A program made the translations under genes and the position numbers. From an uncultured Fibrobacter sp. (GTDB lineage Bacteria > Fibrobacterota > Fibrobacteria > Fibrobacterales > Fibrobacteraceae), in NCBI GenBank assembly GCA_934699585.1, contig CAKUWY010000019.1:1-62792 (forward strand): a DNA stretch of 62,792 nucleotides. Direction: 5' to 3'. The notes under the pieces are model-generated. The model was not told the DNA's origin, did not search any database, and was given only the letters and a program-made list of their open reading frames with translations. This document shows, in pieces, positions 26,072 to 34,778 of this stretch. Numbering within the stretch: position 1 is the stretch's first letter; every line of letters begins with the position of its first letter.

Positions 26072-26785
26072 TCAATTCTTCAATGCTGTAATTGGAACAA
26101 CGAATACTCCGTCTGGGCGTTTGTATGCGGCGCTGCTCATTCCACAAATAACACAAAGGTTGGATGGAGGAATGCCTTTTGGATCGTTGGAAATATCTCT
26201 TTGTATATTCAGTAAATTCCGTGCAGCTTCGTCAATCTGATTTGCGCCGAGCTTTATTTCAAAAGCGCTCCAGCTGCCATCGGGCATCTCGATGACTGAA
26301 TCAATTTCCTTGTTGGCGTAATCTTGGTAATGATAAAGCTTTCCGCCGAATGATTTTGCGTAGATGTCCAGATCCCGTTCACAAAGCGCTTCAAACAGAA
26401 AACCCAGAGTATTCAAGTCGTGTATGAGTTTATCGGGGGTTGCGCCCAATAGCGATGCTGCAAGCGAGGGGTCGGCCAGGTGCCTTTTCTCGGCTTGCTT
26501 GACCCTAAGTTTGGAGCGAATTTTTGTGCTGAATGGCGGCTGGTTCTCGACGAGAAAGAGTCTCTTTAAGACATCGAGATAGCTGGCGATTGTATCTGTG
26601 TCAATATCGTCGTCATCGACTTCCTTGATGTCGTTTTTCAAAATCTTATTGGTTGCCGTGGTTGATTCGTTTCGAGCATATAATCGGTCTAATTTAGTCA
26701 ATAAATTCGGTATGATTTTGTATTCTTGTTCGGTGTAATTTTCTCCAAAATCAGTCAAAAGTGTAAAAAAATGCAAAAATTTCAA
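26072..26785 (-). pseudogene. 5'-truncated AAA_14/DUF4143 ATPase
   Basis: The 237-residue reading frame contains only the C-terminal half of a DUF4143 ATPase: LDRLYARNESTTATNKILKNDI, TIASYLDVLKRLFLVENQPPFSTKIRSKLRVKQAEKRHLADPSLAASLLG, and the nuclease-like LGFLFEALCERDLDIYA...NKEIDSVIEMPDGSWSAFEIKLG. The P-loop half, about 170-200 residues, is missing. The first codons (MKFLHFFTLLTDFGEN) do not look like the family and read out of the AT-rich promoter block shared with 29760-29860. The intact relative is at 28334-29629. The likely history is loss of the 5' half by recombination at that block. Whether the fragment is expressed is unknown. Confidence 0.75.
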
Positions 26786-26792
26786 AAAATGC

Positions 26793-26819
26793 TTGACATT
26801 GTTTTTTTTTGTTTACATT
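26793..26819 (+). promoter_or_regulatory. Sigma-70 type promoter, first copy of a duplicated block
   Basis: TTGACA (26793-26798) and TACATT (26814-26819) are separated by 15 bp that include nine consecutive T. The same boxes, spacing and T-run occur at 29829-29855, with similarity extending about 40 bp upstream. It precedes the TM2 zinc-ribbon gene by 27 bp. The spacer is shorter than the usual 17 bp. Confidence 0.6.
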
Positions 26820-26846
26820 TAATGCCGCAAAGTAAAAGGAGATTTT

Positions 26847-27248
26847 ATGACCTGTTCTAAATGTGGCACGCAATTACCTGACGATGCCAATTTTTGTGAT
26901 AATTGTGGCACGCCCTTGCGGACTGATGTTGCTCCCGTGACACCGAATCTGTATCAACCTAGCATGGTAATGCCTGCATTCGGCTATATGCCAGAAGTGT
27001 CATCTAAGAGCAAGTTTATAGCCTTTATCTTGGCCTTGTTCTTTGGCTGGATAGGGCTGCATAATTTTTATATGGGGCATACACTCAGGGGATTAATGCA
27101 GCTCGCGTTACAGGTTGTCTGCCTAGTAACGCTTATTTTGGGTATAGGCCTATTGATTGAGATACCTTTCTTTTTGTGGGTCTTTGTCGAAATAATAATG
27201 ATTTTATGTGGAGCCGCCACTGATGGCGAAGGCCGCAAGATTAAGTAA
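26847..27248 (+). CDS. Zinc-ribbon TM2-domain membrane protein
   Basis: The 133-residue protein begins with a double-knuckle zinc ribbon (CSKCGTQLPDDANFCDNCGTPL, residues 3-24). After a 25-residue linker comes a TM2 domain (about 50-125): KSKFIAFILALFFGWIGLHNFYMGHTLRGLMQLAL, then a second pair of helices. TM2 domains have a conserved G-x-x-G-x-H-x-F-Y-x-G turn. Function is unknown; the zinc ribbon should face the cytoplasm. AAAGGAG lies 6 bases before the ATG. It is the first gene behind the duplicated promoter block. Confidence 0.88.
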   Translation: MTCSKCGTQLPDDANFCDNCGTPLRTDVAPVTPNLYQPSMVMPAFGYMPEVSSKSKFIAFILALFFGWIGLHNFYMGHTLRGLMQLALQVVCLVTLILGIGLLIEIPFFLWVFVEIIMILCGAATDGEGRKIK

Positions 27249-27273
27249 ACACTTAAGAAAGGAAAGGTTTAAA

Positions 27274-28314
27274 ATGAAAATTTGTCCAAGATGTTGTGCG
27301 ACTCAAAGAGAAACTGCCAATTACTGTATAAAGTGCGGTTGTTCGATAAACGGAATGCCCTATCAAGGAATGAATGCCAGGCCCAAACACGGCTTGGGGC
27401 TTGGAGTAATTCTAGGAATTGTTATAACGCCTATTGTCGTAATTGCCTTGATACTTTGTTTGGTGTTCGGAGCTTTCTCGAATACGGTATTTGAGAAATT
27501 CTTGAAAAAGGTCAAGGAAAGCAAGGCTGCTGCCGAAGTTTCTGAAAAGGATTTTCAAAAGGAGCTTCTTTCTAAGGAATTGCTTGAAAAGTTAGGCAAT
27601 GTCAAGCTGACTGACTCCGATTTGTCCGGGTATTCCGTTGCGGACTTGAAAATTATTAGAAATGCAATCTATGCAAAGCATGGGTATATTTTCAAGAGCG
27701 AAGAATTAAAAAGTTATTATGAAAAATATGACTGGTATAAAGCACAATATACTGATGTCACAAAGGATCTTTCGCCGATAGAAACCGCGAATGCCAAATT
27801 TATAAAGGCTTTGGAATCTGGTGGCAAGGCTAGCGAATCAAAAGAAAAACAGACATCATGTGATGAGGCTTTTGAGGTGTCCTTTGTAGACCCGTCAGGT
27901 CCTACGAATATCCGTGATAAACCCAGCGGAGCGACCGTCATGCAGATTGATGGCGATGCTGTAATCAAGGTGAAAAACTCTGAAAGGGGGTGGTGGCGTA
28001 TTGAAGGTAATAGCTATATACAAGGCGTTCCCTATCGAGAAGATTCGTATAAACCACTTCAGGGATCTTCGACGGGATACTGGATACATTCTTCAGTTAT
28101 TGCTTTTGGAACCCCTTATGATGATGAAAAGTTAATCAAGTTCTATTCAAAACCGGATAGCGCCTCTTCGGTAGTCTATTCGGTCTCTGCAGAAGAAGAT
28201 TCCTATATACCGTTAGAAAAGAAAGGGTGTTGGATTAAGGCCAAAACGAAAGATGGTTCCCATTCCGGATGGATCAGCTTTAGCTGGGTAAATACGGTTT
28301 TGGGAGGCGAATAA
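27274..28314 (+). CDS. Zinc-ribbon, one-helix, YARHG and SH3-like multidomain protein
   Basis: From the ATG at 27274, preceded by AAGGAAAGG, the 346-residue product has a zinc ribbon (CPRCCATQRETANYCIKCGCSI, 3-25), one membrane helix (about 40-66; GVILGIVITPIVVIALILCLVFGAF), a charged linker, and a YARHG domain (about 105-175; LKIIRNAIYAKHGYIFKSEELKSYYEKYDWY). The rest (about 200-340) looks like SH3-type repeats (NIRDKPSGATVMQIDGDAVIKV, WWRIEG, GYWIHSSVIAFG). Orientation would be zinc ribbon inside, YARHG and SH3 outside, suited to envelope sensing. It starts 25 bp after the TM2 gene. Confidence 0.82.
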   Translation: MKICPRCCATQRETANYCIKCGCSINGMPYQGMNARPKHGLGLGVILGIVITPIVVIALILCLVFGAFSNTVFEKFLKKVKESKAAAEVSEKDFQKELLSKELLEKLGNVKLTDSDLSGYSVADLKIIRNAIYAKHGYIFKSEELKSYYEKYDWYKAQYTDVTKDLSPIETANAKFIKALESGGKASESKEKQTSCDEAFEVSFVDPSGPTNIRDKPSGATVMQIDGDAVIKVKNSERGWWRIEGNSYIQGVPYREDSYKPLQGSSTGYWIHSSVIAFGTPYDDEKLIKFYSKPDSASSVVYSVSAEEDSYIPLEKKGCWIKAKTKDGSHSGWISFSWVNTVLGGE

Positions 28315-28333
28315 CGATTCCCACTAGGGAAAT

Positions 28334-29629
28334 TTATTCCAAGATGCTTTCCTTGAGCAAGAAATCACATAATCCGATGTGATAGATTCCGTTGTCATCA
28401 TACCAGGGCGAAAGTCCGTCTCGCGTGATGACGATTTTTTTGAAAGAGTTGCCGACAATATTGAAAGGTAAAAGTTCTGCACGTTCCTTTTCGGGGGTGT
28501 CCATGCGGAATGCGGATTGGATGTAGCATTGGGCGTTCCCGTAATTGACAACAAAGTCTATCTCTCTGGTTGATCGGACCGTTTTTCCGTTAGCGCCCTT
28601 GCTGAAACTTTCTAGAACTCCCACATCGACTGAATATCCCCTTTGCACCAGGTCGTTGAAAACGATGTTCTCCATGATGTGTGTTTCTTCGTTTTGTCGC
28701 ATGTTCAGTCGGACATTTCTTAATCCGACATCGACGCAGTAGAACTTGCTATTGGAATTGAAGTATTGCTTACCGCGGATGTCGTAGCGCTTCGCTTCTT
28801 TGAAGAGGAATGCGTTTTCCAGATGTGACAGGTACGAAGCGACGGTATTGTTGTTTACCTTGTTGTCTTTGCGGTTCTGGTAGCGCGAATTGATGGTGTT
28901 CGCCAGTTTCGTCGAGTTTGTAAGGGAGCCGGTCGCAGAACAGATTTCATCGATAAGCGAACCCAGGAGTTCTTGGTCCCGGATTCTGTTTCTTTCCACG
29001 ATGTCCTTTAGGTAGGTCTCTTCGAACAGGTTCTTGAGATAGGATATTTTTGATTCGGCAGAAGGTCTCGAAAGAATGAAGGGCATCCCGCCATAGAGCA
29101 TGTATTCTTTCAGGGAATCTTCCTTGGAGCCGCCCTTTGCAGAATAAAATTCGCGGAAAGAAAGGGGATAGACCTTAACTTCATCACCGCGTCCCCGAAA
29201 TTCGGTCAAGACATCTTTCGACAGCATCTTGGAATTGCTGCCGGTAACATAGATATCCAAATTCTTTTTTGCGAGAAGTCCATTCAAAACATCGTAAAAG
29301 GTGATGTGGTCGCCCTCGACATCCCTGTTCTTGACTTTCTTGACAAGCTGGATTTCGTCGATGAAGATAAAGTAATCCTGGTCTTCCGAAATTTTCGACT
29401 TGATATATTCTGATAGTTTCAAGGGGTTGCGTAGGGAGGCAAAATCGGAATTGTCCAGCTGAATGCGGATGATTTGCCTATCCAGTATGCCTTCGCCAAT
29501 GAGATGCCTGAAAAACAGGTCGAAAAGGAGTACGGACTTTCCGCAACGACGGACGCCCGTAATAGTCTTGATGAGACCGTTCTGCTTACGGTCAACCAGT
29601 TTTTTCAAGTATATGGGCCGTTCAATCAT
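28334..29629 (-). CDS. AAA_14/DUF4143 ATP-binding protein
   Basis: Using the ATG at 29629 (MIERPIYLKKL), the 431-residue protein has Walker A GVRRCGKSVLLFDLF near 23-30, Walker B FIFIDEIQLV, the sensor-like YVTGSNSKMLSKDVLTEFRGRG, PLSFREFYSA, YGGMPFI, and the C-terminal DUF4143 nuclease-like part (TVASYLSHLENAFLFKEAKRYD, IMENIVFNDLVQRGYSVDVGVLE...REIDFVVNYGNAQCYIQSAF). These are abundant mobile-type ATPases of unclear role. It is convergent with the YARHG gene, divergent from the next zinc-ribbon genes, and has a truncated relative at 26072. Confidence 0.88.
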   Translation of the reverse strand: MIERPIYLKKLVDRKQNGLIKTITGVRRCGKSVLLFDLFFRHLIGEGILDRQIIRIQLDNSDFASLRNPLKLSEYIKSKISEDQDYFIFIDEIQLVKKVKNRDVEGDHITFYDVLNGLLAKKNLDIYVTGSNSKMLSKDVLTEFRGRGDEVKVYPLSFREFYSAKGGSKEDSLKEYMLYGGMPFILSRPSAESKISYLKNLFEETYLKDIVERNRIRDQELLGSLIDEICSATGSLTNSTKLANTINSRYQNRKDNKVNNNTVASYLSHLENAFLFKEAKRYDIRGKQYFNSNSKFYCVDVGLRNVRLNMRQNEETHIMENIVFNDLVQRGYSVDVGVLESFSKGANGKTVRSTREIDFVVNYGNAQCYIQSAFRMDTPEKERAELLPFNIVGNSFKKIVITRDGLSPWYDDNGIYHIGLCDFLLKESILE

Positions 29630-29828
29630 ATTGGTCGCTCCTTTTAGAGCAGAATATAAATAATTTCTTGTGGAAATACAAGTTTTATTTGTAAAATATG
29701 TGACTAGACACAATTTTTATAAACTTATCGTGTGATTTTTTAAATATGCCTATTTTTGCCGCCTAAACCCCATGTCAGGGCAAAAAAACGCCAAAAGTGC
29801 AAAAATTTGTCAAAATTTCAAAAAACAC

Positions 29829-29855
29829 TTGACATTGTTTTTTTTTGTTTACATT
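29829..29855 (+). promoter_or_regulatory. Sigma-70 type promoter, second copy of the duplicated block
   Basis: TTGACA (29829-29834) and TACATT (29850-29855) have the same 15-bp spacer with nine T as at 26793-26819. The preceding AT-rich text is also similar (AAAAGTG...CAAAATTTCAAAAAA). It drives the 29906 operon. Confidence 0.6.
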
Positions 29856-29905
29856 TGGTGCGAAATACTTTAGTTATTTAATGAAAAAGCTGGTTGATTC
29901 CTTTT

Positions 29906-30430
29906 ATGTTGCTTTGTTCGCATTGTAATAAAACGTTAAATGACAACTTGAAGTTTTGCACCGCTTGTGGAAGGCCTGTTTATGCAGACCTGAAAGAAAA
30001 GTTTGGCTTCGGACGTTTTGTTTATTTGAACATATATGCATTTCTTTTGCTTGCTTGTTCAATTTCTGTTCTTTGTATTCCTGGCTATAAGATATCGTTA
30101 TTCTTGTACGTTCTTCAAATTTTTTTATCGATATATCTTTTGAAAACGTGTTGTCAACTCTTTTCAACTTGGCAAGATAAGAAACGTAAGTATTTTCTGC
30201 TTGTCCAAAGGAATCGGATAAAATTTTGTGCATATTCCTTTGAAAAATTTATGAAGGCCCCTTGTGGACGATTGCTGACAAGGGTGGTTTTAAAGGACAT
30301 CCGTCAAAGTGGACGATATGCTTATTTGAAAAAGAGGTATTGTAGCTCCTTTTGGAGTCAATTTAGTTTTTTCTTCAAAACAAAAACAACAATCACAATT
30401 TATAAAAAATATCAAGGAGATATCTTATGA
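29906..30430 (+). CDS. Zinc-ribbon membrane protein of unknown function
   Basis: From the ATG at 29906 the 174-residue product has a zinc ribbon at its start (CSHCNKTLNDNLKFCTACGRPV), two adjacent hydrophobic segments (about 39-60 and 62-84, VYLNIYAFLLLACSISVLCIPG and ISLFLYVLQIFLSIYLL), and a basic C-terminal region. An alternative TTG start lies 12 bases upstream. It overlaps the next gene by four bases (ATGA). A 15-codon frame starting at 29881 overlaps its start in another phase. No family is recognised beyond the zinc ribbon. Confidence 0.72.
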   Translation: MLLCSHCNKTLNDNLKFCTACGRPVYADLKEKFGFGRFVYLNIYAFLLLACSISVLCIPGYKISLFLYVLQIFLSIYLLKTCCQLFSTWQDKKRKYFLLVQRNRIKFCAYSFEKFMKAPCGRLLTRVVLKDIRQSGRYAYLKKRYCSSFWSQFSFFFKTKTTITIYKKYQGDIL

Positions 30431-31056
30431 TTGACTTGAAATCTGGCTTTATTCCAGAAGTAGGTGAAACACCGATTCTTGAAGTTGAGGCGGAACTTTG
30501 GGCGGAAAGTTCTAATATTTTTGCGAGAATATTGGGGGCTTTTTTTCGCATAATTAATCTGTTCTTGGGCGTTCGTCGAACCGGATTTGTTGTCCTTACG
30601 AATAAAAGAATCGTGGAAATATCAAACAATATTATCTGCTTTTGTTTTGTTGGGAATCGTAATGTGCGAAGTATCTTTTTGAATAGTGTTAAGGAAGTGG
30701 GGTATACTCGTAAGGCTACATGTGGTTGCTTCTGTCCTGCATACAACTTGTATTATGAAACATATTCTGTTTTAAGCAAGACAAGTGTTTTGTTAAAAGG
30801 AGCCGATGAAATGGAAGCCAATAGCGTCGTTAGCACCTTTGTAAATACATGTCTCAAAGCTTCTAACATGCAAGCACAGGAAAATGTGGTAAACATGATT
30901 GCAGCTCCGCAAAAACAGGCTGCTCTGCCAAGTGATACATCGGCTTCTGTATGTCCTTCATGTGGAGCCTCATTGGAACCGGGTGCTACATTCTGTGGTG
31001 AGTGTGGAAAGAAAGTTGAAATTAAGAAAAATATTAATCCAGACTTTTTAGCCTAA
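30427..31056 (+). CDS. PH-like protein with C-terminal zinc ribbon
   Basis: In this 209-residue protein the zinc ribbon is at the C-terminus (CPSCGASLEPGATFCGECGKKVE, about 177-200), unlike its neighbours. The N-terminal 140 residues (LEVEAELWAESSNIF..., GFVVLTNKRIVEISNNIICFCFVGNRNVRSIFLNSVKEVGY) have the pattern of bacterial PH-like domains, with a short hydrophobic patch (ILGAFFRIINLFLGV) that may touch the membrane. It is coupled to the gene before it by ATGA overlap and followed 24 bp later by a TM2 gene. Confidence 0.72.
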   Translation: MIDLKSGFIPEVGETPILEVEAELWAESSNIFARILGAFFRIINLFLGVRRTGFVVLTNKRIVEISNNIICFCFVGNRNVRSIFLNSVKEVGYTRKATCGCFCPAYNLYYETYSVLSKTSVLLKGADEMEANSVVSTFVNTCLKASNMQAQENVVNMIAAPQKQAALPSDTSASVCPSCGASLEPGATFCGECGKKVEIKKNINPDFLA

Positions 31057-31080
31057 TTTATTTTCTTGAAGAGAATTTAA

Positions 31081-31539
31081 ATGTTTTGTCCAAATTGCGG
31101 AAACCCTGTTTCGAATACCTCAAGATTTTGCGACAAGTGCGGATTTCAGTTGGTTGATTCTGTTTCGGGCTATATTGCGAATTCGACTGGGGGATTTCGA
31201 CGAGAACCTCATGATGCTAATGATACAGCTCTTTTGGCTCTCTTTCTTGGGTGTTTTGGAATACATGATTTTTATTGTGGTAATTCCAAGAATGGAGTGA
31301 TAAAATTGCTCCTTACCATAAGTATTGTTGCTTCGGTAGTTTCTGCAATTTGGGCTATTGTTGACCTATACAGGCTGGGTAATGGAAAATATGTGGATGG
31401 AGATGGTGTTTTGCTGAAGGCTGTGCCTTGGGCCAAAGTGTTGGTTTTTGTCCAAATTATTTTTATCGCTTTAACGGTTGCTTTGTGTGTTATTCTGATT
31501 TACGCAGTATTAGCCACTATAGGTCTGGTCAACATATAA
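31081..31539 (+). CDS. Zinc-ribbon TM2-domain membrane protein
   Basis: The 152-residue protein has the same plan as the 26847 gene: zinc ribbon (CPNCGNPVSNTSRFCDKCGFQL, 3-24), linker, then TM2 (NDTALLALFLGCFGIHDFYCGNSKNGVIKLLL) and two more helices with IWAIVDLYRLGNGKYVDGDG. The two TM2 proteins are diverged, so this is not a recent duplication. It lies between the PH-like gene and the FISUMP gene in one tight operon. Confidence 0.86.
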   Translation: MFCPNCGNPVSNTSRFCDKCGFQLVDSVSGYIANSTGGFRREPHDANDTALLALFLGCFGIHDFYCGNSKNGVIKLLLTISIVASVVSAIWAIVDLYRLGNGKYVDGDGVLLKAVPWAKVLVFVQIIFIALTVALCVILIYAVLATIGLVNI

Positions 31540-31555
31540 CTCGAGGAGTTTCTTT

Positions 31556-33748
31556 ATGCCTTCTTGCCCATATTGTAAGAAAGTTTTGAAATCTGGAGCA
31601 AAATTCTGTACAGGTTGTGGAAAGCCTGTTCCTGCAGATTCTGGAGTAGAATCAAGATTATGCCCTAAATGTGGGGCTGTATTAAAAGCCAAAACAATGT
31701 TTTGCACTGAGTGTGGCTCCGCCGTTGCACAATTCCCGGCTGGCGAGGTCAAAAAAAATGTTGGTGTAGAACCGAATCTGCAAAAGGATGTTTCCAATGT
31801 AACAATTGGATCTTCGCCCAGCAAATCCTATATAAAAATAATAGGTGCGATTTCTGCGGTATTTGTGGCTGTATTTTTAATTGCGTACTTTGGTGTTGTA
31901 AGTGAAGTAAAGGAGTTTGTCGTTTCGCGTTTTTTTTCGCCGGTCGAGGATTTTTATCAGAGCCAGTTCGAATATGAGAAAATAATTGATGTCCGTGACA
32001 AGCAAAAATATCACGCGATAAAAATAGGAGACCAGTTTTGGATTGCCCAGAATATGAACTACGCGACAGAAAGTAGCGTGTGTGATTCGTGTGAATTGTA
32101 TGGCCGACTCTATACCCATGAAGAAGCCTTGAATGTCTGCCCCGAAGGATTTGTGTTGCCTTCGTATTGGGATTACAAAAAATTGAAAGGAAGCCTACAG
32201 GGAACCCAATATTTGTTTGCGGATAAAGGGGGGCAGAGGACAAAGCTGTGGTTCTCAGTCAAGGGCGTTGCCGGAGGTATAGACACTCTTGGATTTGCGG
32301 CAATTCCCAGCGGTTTCTTTAGCTATAAGGATAGCGTCGTAAGGCGCAGGGGTGATATGGCTGGATATTGGACTGCGGACTATGATAGGGATTATGCGGT
32401 GCGTCTAAAAATTGATGACAAGAATGACATGAGCACGATTGAAGGGCTAGAAAGAGATTACGGCTTTGCTGTTCGATGCATTAAGAGGGAGTCGTCGGTT
32501 CAAAATAAAGAAAAGACTTTGCTGATAGACGGACGGGATTCCAAATATTACAGGACCACGATCATTGGCGGTGTTCGCTGGATGGCACAAAACCTGGATT
32601 ACAAGGTGAAGAAAAGCTGGTGCCTGAATGACGATGATTCTATGTGTGGCATGTTGGGACGGCTTTATGCGTGGGATGCCGCACAAACGGCGTGTCCTTC
32701 TGGGTGGCATCTTCCGAGTAAGTCTGAATTGGATTCGCTCTTGCTTGCTGCAGGTGGAAAATCTGTAGCGGGATTGGCTTTGAAGATGCAGGATTCCTGG
32801 AATGGTGATTCGGCTACGGATTCGTACTTATTCTCGGCTTTCCCTGTAGGATTCCGCGACGGGAAAAAGGGAACCTACGAAAATGGAATGGCTTCGACTC
32901 ATTTCTGGTCTTCGTCAGAAGCTACAAAATCGTCTGCCTATGCTTTGGAACTTGAAACTGGAAAAAATTCGGCGCAGGTGCGAACCATCCGCAAGGATTA
33001 CGGGGTGTCCGTTCGCTGTGTCGAGGGCGACCCGAATTTCGGAGTGATGGTTGATTCCCGTGACGGGAAAAAGTACAAGTTTGTAAAAATCGGCAGTCAG
33101 GTCTGGATGGCGGAAAACTTGAACTACAAGACAAAACTCGGTGAAGGAACTGGTCGGGATGTCTGCTATAGCAATCTGCACGGGCAGCATGCGTTCCTGT
33201 ATGAAGACGCCTTGAATGCGTGTCCAGATGGCTGGCATTTGCCGACCGACGAGGATTGGGTTGAACTGGTCGATTACGCCCAGAATGCTTGTGGAAATAT
33301 CAACGTAACGGATTGTCTGGCTAAAGGCATTTGGGGACAGATGGAAAGCGACGAATGTTCGAATGCCGTTGAAGGCGAATACGGGGAAACTCAATATGTT
33401 GAAGATCAAGATTGTTTACGAAGGGGCGGCTACCGTTTAGAGGCCTCGGATAGGCTTTCCTTTGGTGCGGTCGGATTTATGCCGGATGACTTTGTGCTAG
33501 GTTCCGAATGCAGGGAGGGGTGTGGCGGTCCCGTTGATAGCAAGCATATCGCCAACTTCTGGAGTGCATCGAAGAAAATTTTGACCATTGACATGATGGA
33601 AAATTTGCCGACTCTGAAATTGCATGAAGATCCTACAGATGGCTTGGACGATTGTTCTGATGGATTTGGAGGCTCTTCGATGAGAACAGAATTCTCGCTG
33701 AAGAATGTGGGCAAAACGGTTGCGTCCGTCCGCTGCGTCAAGGATTAG
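31556..33748 (+). CDS. Double zinc-ribbon membrane protein with three FISUMP domains
   Basis: The 730-residue protein has two N-terminal zinc ribbons (CPYCKKVLKSGAKFCTGCGKPV and CPKCGAVLKAKTMFCTECGSAV, 3-60), one membrane helix (about 92-113, IIGAISAVFVAVFLIAYFGV) and three FISUMP domains outside the membrane: about 140-310 (IDVRDKQKYHAIKIGDQFWIAQNMNY...FAVRCIK), 325-485 (IDGRDSKYYRTTIIGGVRWMAQNLDY...GVSVRCVEG) and 490-730 (VDSRDGKKYKFVKIGSQVWMAENLNY...ASVRCVKD). FISUMP proteins are normally secreted lipoproteins; here the domains are tethered to a cytoplasmic zinc ribbon by a helix. The first domain is the most diverged. Confidence 0.88.
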   Translation: MPSCPYCKKVLKSGAKFCTGCGKPVPADSGVESRLCPKCGAVLKAKTMFCTECGSAVAQFPAGEVKKNVGVEPNLQKDVSNVTIGSSPSKSYIKIIGAISAVFVAVFLIAYFGVVSEVKEFVVSRFFSPVEDFYQSQFEYEKIIDVRDKQKYHAIKIGDQFWIAQNMNYATESSVCDSCELYGRLYTHEEALNVCPEGFVLPSYWDYKKLKGSLQGTQYLFADKGGQRTKLWFSVKGVAGGIDTLGFAAIPSGFFSYKDSVVRRRGDMAGYWTADYDRDYAVRLKIDDKNDMSTIEGLERDYGFAVRCIKRESSVQNKEKTLLIDGRDSKYYRTTIIGGVRWMAQNLDYKVKKSWCLNDDDSMCGMLGRLYAWDAAQTACPSGWHLPSKSELDSLLLAAGGKSVAGLALKMQDSWNGDSATDSYLFSAFPVGFRDGKKGTYENGMASTHFWSSSEATKSSAYALELETGKNSAQVRTIRKDYGVSVRCVEGDPNFGVMVDSRDGKKYKFVKIGSQVWMAENLNYKTKLGEGTGRDVCYSNLHGQHAFLYEDALNACPDGWHLPTDEDWVELVDYAQNACGNINVTDCLAKGIWGQMESDECSNAVEGEYGETQYVEDQDCLRRGGYRLEASDRLSFGAVGFMPDDFVLGSECREGCGGPVDSKHIANFWSASKKILTIDMMENLPTLKLHEDPTDGLDDCSDGFGGSSMRTEFSLKNVGKTVASVRCVKD

Positions 33749-33758
33749 GAGTGTTTCT

Positions 33759-34610
33759 ATGAAAAACATAAAAATAGTTGCCGTTATCTTGTTTGGGCTG
33801 GCTGTAGTTGCGTTCTCAAAGGGTGTGGACGACAATCTTTTGTGTGCCAATATCGTCGTGACGAAGGATTATATCGCTGTGGGAGCCAGAGGTGGACTGC
33901 AACCCTATATTTATTACAGGGCGTATGGAGATGAACCGTTCGCTGTCATTCAGAAGAATTCCGATGAAGATCCCGGTAAAATCGTCTGGGCACTTTATGA
34001 TAAGAATGGTTCGATATTATTTGATGAAGAACGCTTCGATTTTATTACTGAGTCGGGAGATGGTGAAAGTGGGGAGAAACCTCCGGCTTTCATGAAAAAA
34101 TTTGCGGAAGAGGAAGGACTGGAGTTGAAGCCTATGTCGGCTCTTGTACAGGCTCGCCATGAATCGGTGAATATGCGTCTCCAATTTGTCGCCTTGAAGG
34201 ATGCCGATAACCTGTCCATTATCTTGGCTGATGTAACGACAAAAGAGGATGTTAAGAAACTGTTGCCCCTTACGGTAGTAAGCGGTGCAACTACTGTTTT
34301 TAAAAAGAGTGCTTTATTTAAAAAGACTGAACTTGTTTTTGTTGATAAACTTGTCGGCGTTACCCCCAAGGAAGCTTATCGGCTTTTGAAAATTCCCGTT
34401 CCATCTTCTGTTGACTTTCAAAGAAAACAATGTCGTGAAAATGTCAAGTCGATAATATCTGACATAAAGAGTATGAGGGACATCGACAATGTGTTGAAGA
34501 GTGTGGAAGGCCTCCGGACTACGGGTAAGACAGATGGCTTTAAAGAAGGTTACGCTGAAGGCGGTGATGAAGGTCTAGAAGATCTTCTCATGAAATTAAA
34601 GTCACCTTAA
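33759..34610 (+). CDS. Secreted protein of unknown function, last gene of the zinc-ribbon operon
   Basis: From the ATG at 33759 the 283-residue product has a signal peptide (IKIVAVILFGLAVVAFSKG, cleavage near 20). The body has no recognised domain. It contains a YYRAYGDEPFAV region, a charged middle, and a Gly/Glu-rich repeat near the end (DGFKEGYAEGGDEGLEDLL). It has one cysteine in the mature N-terminus (LLCANIVV) and another near 235. It starts 11 bp after the FISUMP gene, so it is presumably cotranscribed and may act with it in the periplasm. Confidence 0.7.
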   Translation: MKNIKIVAVILFGLAVVAFSKGVDDNLLCANIVVTKDYIAVGARGGLQPYIYYRAYGDEPFAVIQKNSDEDPGKIVWALYDKNGSILFDEERFDFITESGDGESGEKPPAFMKKFAEEEGLELKPMSALVQARHESVNMRLQFVALKDADNLSIILADVTTKEDVKKLLPLTVVSGATTVFKKSALFKKTELVFVDKLVGVTPKEAYRLLKIPVPSSVDFQRKQCRENVKSIISDIKSMRDIDNVLKSVEGLRTTGKTDGFKEGYAEGGDEGLEDLLMKLKSP

Positions 34611-34616
34611 ATTCTG

Positions 34617-34760
34617 TTCACAACGGCTTCTCGGTTCGTTGTCTCCTGGACTGACCTAGAGGCTCTGCTGCGCAGAAATGCTCGCATTTCTGCATTGCAG
34701 AGCCGAACCGTCAGGGACTCCAAGGGAGTCCCCTGACATATTGCCAACCGCCAAAGGCGG
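34617..34760. repeat. Cluster of hairpins after the zinc-ribbon operon
   Basis: A bulged long hairpin (GGCTCTGC...GCAGAAATG / CATTTCTGC...GCAGAGCC, 34661-34704), a second (GTCAGGGACTCC / GGAGTCCCCTGAC, 34710-34737) and a third (CCGCC-AAA-GGCGG, 34748-34760) follow one another. None has a T-run. They may be repetitive palindromes or processing sites at the operon's 3' end. Confidence 0.65.
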
Positions 34761-34778
34761 TAGGCTGTGCTTGTAACT

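Noticed and set aside
26905..26925. Sigma-54 element in the first TM2 gene
   Set aside because: TGGCACG and TTGC occur but with three rather than four bases between them, inside the zinc-ribbon codons.
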